Position numbers and translations under genes: made by a program. A stretch of 64,000 nt of DNA from JACNKJ01 sp964344565 (GTDB lineage Bacteria; Krumholzibacteriota; Krumholzibacteriia; JACNKJ01): assembly GCA_964344565.1 (NCBI GenBank), contig CAYFNT010000019.1, forward strand, positions 1-64,000. The letters run 5' to 3'. The notes under the pieces are model-generated. The model saw only the letters and a list, made by a program, of their open reading frames with translations. It was not told the origin of the DNA and did no database searches. Positions 58,833 to 64,000 of the stretch are shown here, piece by piece. The stretch's first letter is position 1. Every line of letters begins with the position of its first letter.

Positions 58833-60040
58833 TGTTTCACAGCAAAGACTACTACAGAAAGCTCGACGAGATCCTCGACCAGATCGAGGACGTCCGCGAC
58901 GCGCATCGTCATCTCGCCGGCATGGTGGACCGCATCGTCGAGACCTTCAGCGACGATCTGGGCATCACCAGCGGACGCCTCTACCTGCGCGACGGGGGCG
59001 ACTACAAGCTGGAGCACTGCATCGGACGGGATCCCTCGACCTTGAAGGGTCTGCGAATTCCCCTGCAGTACCCGCCCGTGCGCGCGGCCCACGAAAGCCG
59101 CATCGTGGTCATGGACGACGAGTTCCCCGGCCGCGATCCTGTCATCGAGAGCCGACTTCAGATCTCGCACTACGCGGCCTTCACCCTGCACAGCGGGGCA
59201 TATCTGGTCAGCTTCGGCCTGAACTCCGAACTGGACCAGGACGATCAGGTCTTCGCCCTCAGCGCCATCCGCCACGCCCTTTCCCTGCGCTTGCGCGAGG
59301 CCAGCATGGCGGAGGAACTCGACCAGGCCGAGGCCATCCAGCTCAGCCTTCTTCCCTCCCGGAGCCCCCAGTTCGAGGGATACGAGATCGCCGCCCGCAC
59401 GGAAGCGGCCGAGGCCGCGGAGGTGGGCGGGGACATCCATGACTTCATCGAGCTGGGGCCGGATATCCTCGGCATCGCGGTGGGGGACGCCAGCGGCCAC
59501 GGTTTGCCCGCGGCCTTGCAGGCCCGCGACGTGGTCACGGGACTGCGCATGGGCGTGGAAAGGGAGCTGAAGATCACGGCAGTGATCCGTCGGCTCAATC
59601 GCGTGATCCACGCCAGCAATCTCTCCACGCGTTTCGTGAGCCTCTTCTACGGGGAGCTCGAGAGCAACGGGAACCTGGTCTTCGTGAACGCCGGGCATTG
59701 CGAGCCCCTCCTCCTCCTGCCGGGTGGCGAGGTGGACAGGCTCAGCTCGGGAGGCGTGATTCTCGGGCCCACGCCCGATGCCGAGTACCACCGCGGGCAT
59801 GTGCTCATGGAGCCCGGAGCCCGGTTGCTGCTCTTCAGCGACGGTCTGACCGAAAGATGGGGCGGCCAGGAGGAATTCGGAGAATTGCGACTTCTGGAAC
59901 TTTTCCGCGCCTGCGAGGGAATGGGCGCCGAAGAGACGATCGAACGTATCTTTAAGGAAATCAGAGACTTCGGAAAGACCGCGCCCTGGGAGGACGACGT
60001 GACGGCCGTGGTGGTACACCGAAAGTTACCTAGAGATTAA
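58832..60040 (+). CDS. PP2C/SpoIIE-type serine phosphatase with GAF-like sensor domain
   Basis: 402 residues, start overlapping the selenoprotein stop (TGATG). N-terminal helix, then a GAF-like domain (~30-170: ITSGRLYLRDGGDYKLEHCIG, VMDDEFPGRDPV). After a helical linker (ASMAEELDQAEAIQLSLLP) comes the PP2C/RsbU-type phosphatase: GGDIHDFIELGPDILGIAVGDASGHGLPAALQARDV, FVNAGHCEPLLL and LLLFSDGLTERW, with the metal-binding Asp residues kept. Such enzymes dephosphorylate anti-sigma-factor antagonists in stress signalling. Coupling to a redox selenoprotein suggests redox input (inference). Confidence 0.93.
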   Translation: MFHSKDYYRKLDEILDQIEDVRDAHRHLAGMVDRIVETFSDDLGITSGRLYLRDGGDYKLEHCIGRDPSTLKGLRIPLQYPPVRAAHESRIVVMDDEFPGRDPVIESRLQISHYAAFTLHSGAYLVSFGLNSELDQDDQVFALSAIRHALSLRLREASMAEELDQAEAIQLSLLPSRSPQFEGYEIAARTEAAEAAEVGGDIHDFIELGPDILGIAVGDASGHGLPAALQARDVVTGLRMGVERELKITAVIRRLNRVIHASNLSTRFVSLFYGELESNGNLVFVNAGHCEPLLLLPGGEVDRLSSGGVILGPTPDAEYHRGHVLMEPGARLLLFSDGLTERWGGQEEFGELRLLELFRACEGMGAEETIERIFKEIRDFGKTAPWEDDVTAVVVHRKLPRD

Positions 60041-60064
60041 AGAAAAAAGCTCTGGTTAATAGTA

Positions 60065-60092
60065 TTGACATCGCCCCGAACGGCTGCAAATT
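60065..60092 (+). promoter_or_regulatory. Possible promoter of the Rrf2 regulator gene
   Basis: TTGACA (60065-60070), then 17 nt, then AAATTT (60088-60093), a weak -10. It is AT-rich with a start codon about 40 nt downstream. Confidence 0.35.
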
Positions 60093-60130
60093 TCACGATT
60101 CCAGACTTTCTTCGCTTTTTTGGAGGATAT

Positions 60131-60583
60131 GTGCTCTACTCAAAAGCCAGCGAATACGCGATCCGCGCCATGGTTTTCCTCGCCGAACAGCCCGAAGGCG
60201 AGCTGATCCAGCTCAAGGAGGTCGCGGCCAGGGAAGACATTCCCTTCCATTTCCTGGCCAAGACCATGCAGATCCTGTCTCGGCGCGGCCTGGTGCGAAG
60301 CCATCGCGGGCCCCGCGGAGGATTCTGCCTGGCCCGAGACGCTGGAGAGATCACGCTCTACGACATCGTCGATCCCATCGACCACATCACCAACTACGAC
60401 GAGACCTGCATTCTCGGCATCCATCCCTGCAATGACGAGGCGGCCTGCCCGCTCCACGACGAGTGGAAGAAGATCCGTCGATCCATCCGTTTGACCTTGG
60501 AAGGCAAGAGCTTGCGGGACATGGTGGGGCGCCTCGAGGAGAAGCGGGCCATCCTGTCCGAGATGGGCTTGACCGGCGAATAA
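60131..60583 (+). CDS. Rrf2-family regulator with three cysteines (probable Fe-S sensor)
   Basis: 150 residues from GTG at 60131 with GGAGG just upstream. The protein then begins LYSKASEYAIRAMVFLAEQ, the standard family start; the ATG at 60129 is out of frame. wHTH region VAAREDIPFHFLAKTMQILSRRGLVRSHRGPRGGF. The effector segment ETCILGIHPCNDEAACPLH has Cys spaced C-x6-C-x5-C, as in IscR/NsrR-type [2Fe-2S]/[4Fe-4S] sensors of Fe-S status, NO or redox. The 3' end carries a promoter for a downstream small RNA, with a dyad that this protein might bind (inference). Confidence 0.9.
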   Translation: MLYSKASEYAIRAMVFLAEQPEGELIQLKEVAAREDIPFHFLAKTMQILSRRGLVRSHRGPRGGFCLARDAGEITLYDIVDPIDHITNYDETCILGIHPCNDEAACPLHDEWKKIRRSIRLTLEGKSLRDMVGRLEEKRAILSEMGLTGE

Positions 60584-60620
60584 GCCTTTGGTATATTCTG
60601 GAGTGATTAGTCCAGAATAT
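60569..60620 (+). promoter_or_regulatory. Promoter plus perfect 10-bp-arm operator dyad for the candidate ncRNA
   Basis: TTGACC (60569-60574) and TATATT (60592-60597), 17-nt spacer, inside and just past the 3' end of the Rrf2 gene. A perfect inverted repeat ATATTCTGGA-N8-TCCAGAATAT (60593-60602 and 60611-60620) covers the -10 box and the predicted start near 60604, the usual place for a repressor site. Confidence 0.65.
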
Positions 60621-60802
60621 GCCGTTTCCCGGGCGGGGAAGCTGACGGACTGAGAGATCTTCGAAGACGGTTGAGGACTGGTGATGCTGTTCGCCGTGGT
60701 GAGCAGTGAGGGGTAAGCAGGAAGTCCGGTCTTCGAAGCGGTGAGGGGGTTCAGGTTTTTCCGCCCGGCTACTTCCGAGGGGAGCGCTCCCCTCGGATTT
60801 TT
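60604..60802 (+). ncRNA. Candidate structured small RNA, rod-shaped (6S-like or Rrf2-controlled sRNA)
   Basis: About 199 nt between a promoter and a strong terminator, with no plausible ORF. By eye it folds into one long rod. The closing stem pairs 60629-60645 with 60751-60768 (8 GC pairs CCGGGCGG/CCGCCCGG, then G-U/A-U pairs and CTGA/TCAG). An internal bubble of ~12-13 nt lies on each side (60646-60658 and 60739-60750). A second stem of 10 perfect pairs (60659-60668 with 60729-60738) and a third (GGACT 60675-60679 with AGTCC 60723-60727) lead to an apical loop region. Stem-bubble-stem over ~190 nt is the outline of 6S RNA, but the identity is not established. Confidence 0.55.
60774..60802 (+). 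terminator. Strong intrinsic terminator of the candidate ncRNA
   Basis: A 24-nt perfect palindrome (60774-60797) followed by TTTTT (60798-60802). The T tract is on the plus strand only, so it ends a rightward transcript. Its last base is also the first plus-strand base of the moaB stop codon. Confidence 0.85.
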
Positions 60803-61323
60803 CATGCCCTCCGGCGCGCTTCCCTGAGAATGTGACCGATTTCGGTAAGCACGAGTTTCTCCATGGCCAGCTTGACGCCGCCGGGGGATCCGGGCATGGC
60901 CACGATGGCCTGCTCTCCCCGGATGCCCGCCAGCGCGCCGCTGAGCATGGCCGCCGCGCCGATCTCCTCGTAGCTGAGCATGCGGAAGAGTTCGCCGAAG
61001 CCGGGCACGACCCGGTCGCAGAGTTCCTCGACCACCTCCGAGGTGCGGTCCCGCAGGCCCACACCCGTGCCGCCGCTGAGCAGCACTCCGTCGCAGCCCG
61101 CGCGATCCAGGCCGTCCAGGATGGCCTCCTCGATGGCCCGGGGCTCGTCGGGAACGATGCGCCGATCCAGGCCCTGGTGCCCCGCTTCCTCGAGCATCGC
61201 CGCCATGAGGGCGCCGGAGCGGTCGTCCTCCAGGGTTCGGGTGTCGCTCACCGTGATCAGCACCAGGCGCAGCTCGCCCGGCGCTTCCCGGCGATGGCTC
61301 ACATGGCTGGGGGTTTCGTTCAT
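60802..61323 (-). CDS. moaB: MoaB/MogA-family molybdenum cofactor biosynthesis protein
   Basis: 173 residues from the ATG at 61323 (AAGGAGG upstream). Motifs: LRLVLITVSDTRTLEDDRSGALMAAMLEEAGH, DGVLLSGGTGVGLRDRTSEVVEEL, MLSYEEIGAAAMLSGALAGI and VAMPGSPGGVKLAMEK. It adenylylates molybdopterin before Mo insertion (MogA role) or is the MoaB paralogue. It supports the molybdoenzyme at 44-48 kb. It converges with the small-RNA unit. Confidence 0.93.
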   Translation of the reverse strand: MNETPSHVSHRREAPGELRLVLITVSDTRTLEDDRSGALMAAMLEEAGHQGLDRRIVPDEPRAIEEAILDGLDRAGCDGVLLSGGTGVGLRDRTSEVVEELCDRVVPGFGELFRMLSYEEIGAAAMLSGALAGIRGEQAIVAMPGSPGGVKLAMEKLVLTEIGHILREARRRA

Positions 61324-61380
61324 GGCTCCTCCTTTCGGAATCCATAGCACAAGGAGCCGCGCTGCGCTATCCTCCGGGCC

Positions 61381-62460
61381 ATGGACAACTCCGGCACCGA
61401 CAGCCTCCGCGCGAAACTCCTCGACTGGTTCGACCGACATCGGCGCCCCATGCCCTGGCGCGCCGATCCCAGCCCCTACAAGGTTTGGATCTCCGAGATC
61501 ATGCTGCAGCAGACGCAGGTGAGCACGGTGATTCCCTACTTCGAAAGATTCGTCGAACGCTTTCCCTCGCCGAGGCATCTCGCCGAATCGGACGAGGAAG
61601 AGGTGCTCGCTCACTGGAGCGGCCTGGGCTACTACCGTCGCGCGCGCAATCTGCGCAGGGCGGCGCAGGTTCTGCTCGACGATCACGATGGACAGCTCCC
61701 CCGCGACCTGAAGGCCCTGCAGAAGCTGCCGGGAGTGGGGCGCTACACGGCGGGCGCGATCGCGTCCATCGCCTTCGGCATTCCCGCCCCCGCGGTGGAC
61801 GGCAACCAGATCCGCGTGCTCACGAGGCTCGAGGCCCTCGATGGCGACCCCTCGCGCAATCCCCTCAAGGCCACCCTCTGGCGAAGGGCCGGGGAGTTGG
61901 TCGAAGGCGAACGTCCCGGCGATCTGAATCAGGCCCTCATGGAGATGGGCGCCCGCGTCTGCAAGCCGACTTCGCCGAACTGCGGGGAGTGCCCGGCGGC
62001 CGAGTCCTGCCTGGCTTTCCGGGACGGCCGGGCCGAGGAGTTTCCCCGCAAGGATCCGGCCGAGGCGCCGCGTCCCGTGCGAGTGGAAGTTGGGGTCTTT
62101 CAGCGTGGAGAGCGTGTGCTGCTCAGCCGGGGCCAGCGCCCCTTCCTGGGCGATCTCTGGAACCTGCCCTACCGCGTGCGCGACGGCGGGGGCTTCCGCG
62201 CCGAGGATTGGCGACAGCTGGGCCTGGACGCGCCCGAACTGCGCCACCTGGGCGAACATCGCATGAGCATCACGCGCTACCGCATCAGCCAGGAGACGGT
62301 CACCGGCGATGTGGAATTGCTGGTGGGCGAGAATTTGCCCGAGTACCGATGGTTCTCCCGCCACGAACTCGGCGACCTGGGTCTGCCCGCCTTTTCCCGC
62401 AAGCTCCTTGACCGCTACTTCGAAGGCGAAGACGCGAAAAAGCCCCGCTCCAAATCCTGA
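61381..62460 (+). CDS. mutY: A/G-specific adenine glycosylase
   Basis: 359 residues. Catalytic Glu region VWISEIMLQQTQVSTVIPYFERF, helix-hairpin-helix LQKLPGVGRYTAGAIASIAFG with the catalytic Asp in PAPAVDGNQIRVLTRL, and the C-x6-C-x2-C-x5-C cluster CKPTSPNCGECPAAESC. The C-terminal NUDIX-like 8-oxoG reader begins near 230 (VEVGVFQRGERVLLSRG, LWNLPYRV). It removes A mispaired with 8-oxoG. Its 3' end contains the terminator of the convergent gene. Confidence 0.95.
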   Translation: MDNSGTDSLRAKLLDWFDRHRRPMPWRADPSPYKVWISEIMLQQTQVSTVIPYFERFVERFPSPRHLAESDEEEVLAHWSGLGYYRRARNLRRAAQVLLDDHDGQLPRDLKALQKLPGVGRYTAGAIASIAFGIPAPAVDGNQIRVLTRLEALDGDPSRNPLKATLWRRAGELVEGERPGDLNQALMEMGARVCKPTSPNCGECPAAESCLAFRDGRAEEFPRKDPAEAPRPVRVEVGVFQRGERVLLSRGQRPFLGDLWNLPYRVRDGGGFRAEDWRQLGLDAPELRHLGEHRMSITRYRISQETVTGDVELLVGENLPEYRWFSRHELGDLGLPAFSRKLLDRYFEGEDAKKPRSKS

Positions 62461-62467
62461 GCGGGGC
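62437..62467 (-). terminator. Intrinsic terminator of the Cys-rich secreted protein pair
   Basis: Perfect 8-bp stem GCCCCGCT (62460-62467 with 62442-62449), 10-nt loop, and a five-residue T tract on the minus strand (plus A tract 62437-62441). It overlaps the last codons and stop of mutY. Confidence 0.75.
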
Positions 62468-62476
62468 CCATTCCGA

Positions 62477-63061
62477 CTAGTACAATGTCTTCAGATGCTC
62501 CCAGGTCGTGCTCTCCGTGCTCGTCCATCCGCTGAGCAGGATGATGTTGCAGGGCTCGTAGCCGCAGGCGAAGGCCATGAGGTCCGGGGCCGGCTCCTGG
62601 CAGACGTCGTGGTCGATGTCCCAGGCCTGGAAGGTGTGCAGGAAGATGCGCTCCTCCAGCAGGAATCCGTCGCCCGCCGCATCGGCGTAGAGAAGGCAGT
62701 GGAAGCCCGGATTGCCGCAGCAATCGATGCAGAGGGCCCAGTCCGCCCAGTTCTCGCCGAATAGCGGATGATCCAGCCAGGGATCCGGCCAGTAGGTGTC
62801 ATAGATGCTCGTGTCGGTCCCGTACATGTGGAAGTAGGTCTCGTAGCAGAACCAGCAGGTTCCGCCGAGGCCGAAGTGGAGTTCGGTGATCCATTCGGAT
62901 CCCGAATCGGGAACGAGCACCATGCGCACCGTGGCTTCGGACTCCTCGGTGAACTCGTTGATGGTGTAGGGATCGTCGTCGGTGTCGATGTCCAGCAGGA
63001 TCTGGTAGGCGCCCGCGGGAATCGAGACCAAGAGTAGCAGAATCGCGATAGTCAGTTTCAT
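62477..63061 (-). CDS. Cys-rich secreted protein with C-terminal W-K-Y tail, copy 2
   Basis: 194 residues with a signal peptide (KLTIAILLLLVSIPAGA). The mature start YQILLDIDTDDDPYTINEFTEESEATVR is shared with the gene 19 nt upstream. Conserved Cys motifs GGTCWFCYETYFHMYGTD, CIDCCGNPGFHCLLYADAAG and AWDIDHDVCQEPAPDLMAFACG. The spacing suggests disulfides or a metal site rather than an enzyme that I know. It ends TTWEHLKTLY. Function unknown; predicted outside the cytoplasm. Confidence 0.8.
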   Translation of the reverse strand: MKLTIAILLLLVSIPAGAYQILLDIDTDDDPYTINEFTEESEATVRMVLVPDSGSEWITELHFGLGGTCWFCYETYFHMYGTDTSIYDTYWPDPWLDHPLFGENWADWALCIDCCGNPGFHCLLYADAAGDGFLLEERIFLHTFQAWDIDHDVCQEPAPDLMAFACGYEPCNIILLSGWTSTESTTWEHLKTLY

Positions 63062-63080
63062 GCCGACTCCTTTCCGCGTG

Positions 63081-63680
63081 TCAGTAAAGTGCCTTGACCA
63101 GTTCCCAACTGGTCTCCATGGATGCCTGTCCCGGTACGGATGAAAGGGGCGAGCTCAGGTTGATCACGTTGCAGGGCCCCCCGCAGGCGAAGGCCATGAG
63201 GTCGGGGGGCGGTTCCTGGCAGATGTCATGGTCGATGTCCCAGGCCATGAAGTCGCGAAGGAAGATCCGCTCCTCCAGATAGAATCCTCCGCCCACGGCC
63301 TCGGCCGAGAAGAAGATGTGGTAGCCCGGATTTCCGCAGCAGTCGATGCAGGTGGCGCCGCCCATTTCCGCATTCTCGAATAGAGGATGCTCGAGCCATG
63401 GCTCGATGAAGGCGAAGAGCTCGCAGTCGGTGCCGTACATGTGGAAGTAGTCCTCGAAACAGAACCAACAGGTTCCTCCCAGACCGAAGTGGATGATGGA
63501 TATCCATTCTCCATCTCCCTCCGGAGCCAGGATGAGGCGAACGAGGGCCTCTGCTTCGGGGGTGGATTCGTTGAGGGTGTAGGGATCGTCGTCCAGATCG
63601 ATGTCGAGCAAGATCTGAAAAGCAGCGACCGGGACGGCGGTGAAGATCAGGCATATGAGCAAGACGAACAGTTTTTTCAT
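63081..63680 (-). CDS. Cys-rich secreted protein with C-terminal W-K-Y tail, copy 1
   Basis: 199 residues; AGGAGGC precedes the ATG. Signal peptide KKLFVLLICLIFTAVPVAA, then FQILLDIDLDDDPYTLNESTPEAEALVR, GGTCWFCFEDYFHMYGTD, CIDCCGNPGYHIFFSAEAVGGGFYLEERIFLRDFMAWDIDHDICQEPPPDLMAFACGGPCN. A clear tandem paralogue of 62477-63061. It ends METSWELVKALY. The pair shares one terminator at 62437-62467 and is probably one transcript. Unknown function, probably surface-located. Confidence 0.8.
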   Translation of the reverse strand: MKKLFVLLICLIFTAVPVAAFQILLDIDLDDDPYTLNESTPEAEALVRLILAPEGDGEWISIIHFGLGGTCWFCFEDYFHMYGTDCELFAFIEPWLEHPLFENAEMGGATCIDCCGNPGYHIFFSAEAVGGGFYLEERIFLRDFMAWDIDHDICQEPPPDLMAFACGGPCNVINLSSPLSSVPGQASMETSWELVKALY

Positions 63681-64000
63681 GCTTGCCTCCTGATGCCGCT
63701 ATGGGGCGGTCGCGGGTCTGTCGCGTGGATCCCGGCCGGGCGACCCGAGTGGGGATGCGCTCCCCGGCCGACCGGAATCAGTGGGGAGCCCCGCTGAGAT
63801 CCCCGCGGGCATGCCGATGCGCTCTTCCCGATGCGTGGGCATCGAAGGTCGTCCTGGATTCACCTTTTGGAAGGATTCGGATCGACGCAGGCGGCGCGTG
63901 CCGCCTCGAGAGGCAGGCTGTCGGCAGGGGTGTCCTCATCACGGGTCCTCTTCCCAATTTCAAAGGAAAGCTTCCCTTTGACCTTCTAATTATATACTTT
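63681..64000. other. Right-edge intergenic region, no gene recognised
   Basis: 320 bp upstream of the Cys-rich pair. Small ORFs on both strands here (about 60-66 codons) have Arg-rich, unconvincing translations and no SD. The last 40 nt turn AT-rich and contain a 22-nt palindrome with one mismatch (63960-63981, TCAAAGG arms), which may belong to a promoter of a gene beyond the window. Confidence 0.5.

Noticed and set aside
60604..60802. A Moco riboswitch for moaB
   Set aside because: The structured region is transcribed away from moaB and lies at its 3' end, with a plus-strand terminator, so it cannot act as the moaB leader.
60604..60802. Bacterial SRP (4.5S/scRNA) or tmRNA
   Set aside because: I could not find the SRP apical motif (GGAAG-AGCAG with the asymmetric loop) nor a tRNA-like end with a tag reading frame.
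63778..63981. Small ORFs on both strands at the right edge
   Set aside because: Arg/Pro/Gly-rich translations, no SD and no homology pattern; typical GC-rich noise.

Overview
This is a high-GC bacterial chromosome segment with dense, mostly housekeeping gene content and no rRNA, tRNA, CRISPR array or transposon that I can see. The secreted proteins point to a lineage of the FCB superphylum, possibly one of its candidate phyla (Eisenbacteria- or Krumholzibacteria-like). The reasons are the FlgD-like C-terminal sorting domains with the 'NPFNP' start, the parallel beta-helix repeat proteins, and a recurring short C-terminal tail, [ST]-W-x-x-[LFV]-K-x-[LM]-Y. That placement is inference; there is no marker gene here to confirm it.

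Layout, left to right. 1-6.7 kb: secreted FlgD-tailed protein, SufS-like class V aminotransferase, gamma-glutamyltransferase, secreted protein with the W-K-Y tail. 6.9-9.7 kb: threonine aldolase, then four tandem small lipoproteins in an A-B-A-B order, three of them with TTG starts. 9.7-14.5 kb (minus): a transsulfuration block (cystathionine gamma-lyase/synthase-like enzyme and two tandem cysteine synthase/CBS-like enzymes) and a two-subunit class I fumarase. 14.6-20.3 kb: glutamine synthetase, HD phosphohydrolase, hybrid histidine kinase. 20.5-24.2 kb (minus): an Lrp-hom-asd-lysC operon. 24.2-31.5 kb: macrodomain protein, secreted alpha-helical protein, surface-polysaccharide genes. 31.5-36.5 kb: two tandem beta-helix proteins and a ClC channel. 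36.6-40.6 kb: a Cys-less ArsR regulator, with a strong promoter inside a 36-bp dyad, coupled to a giant M16 peptidase. 40.7-43.1 kb: an isolated Pvc16-like/sheath/tube contractile-tail trio. 43.2-47.7 kb: DUF134 and a DUF5320-NifX fusion, then a polysulfide-reductase-like molybdoenzyme and its Fe-S/membrane subunit. 48-55 kb (minus): HdrD-like membrane Fe-S oxidoreductase, a FlgD-tailed beta-helix protein, and a VorABC-type 2-oxoacid:ferredoxin oxidoreductase. 55.4-64 kb: orphan ParA, a catalytically dead P1B-ATPase-like protein, a SelW-like selenoprotein coupled to a SpoIIE-type phosphatase, an Fe-S Rrf2 regulator, an apparent complete small-RNA transcription unit, moaB, mutY, and two tandem Cys-rich secreted proteins.

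Most of the metabolism looks anaerobic and Fe-S/ferredoxin based. Four observations stand out: (i) the SelW-like selenoprotein at 58590-58832, with an in-frame TGA and a bSECIS-like hairpin; (ii) the W-K-Y C-terminal tail on five otherwise different secreted proteins, which on beta-helix proteins replaces the FlgD-type sorting domain; (iii) a promoter-dyad-rod-shaped RNA-terminator unit at 60569-60802 beside an Fe-S Rrf2 regulator; (iv) heptanucleotide tandem repeats at intergenic sites that run into start and stop codons.
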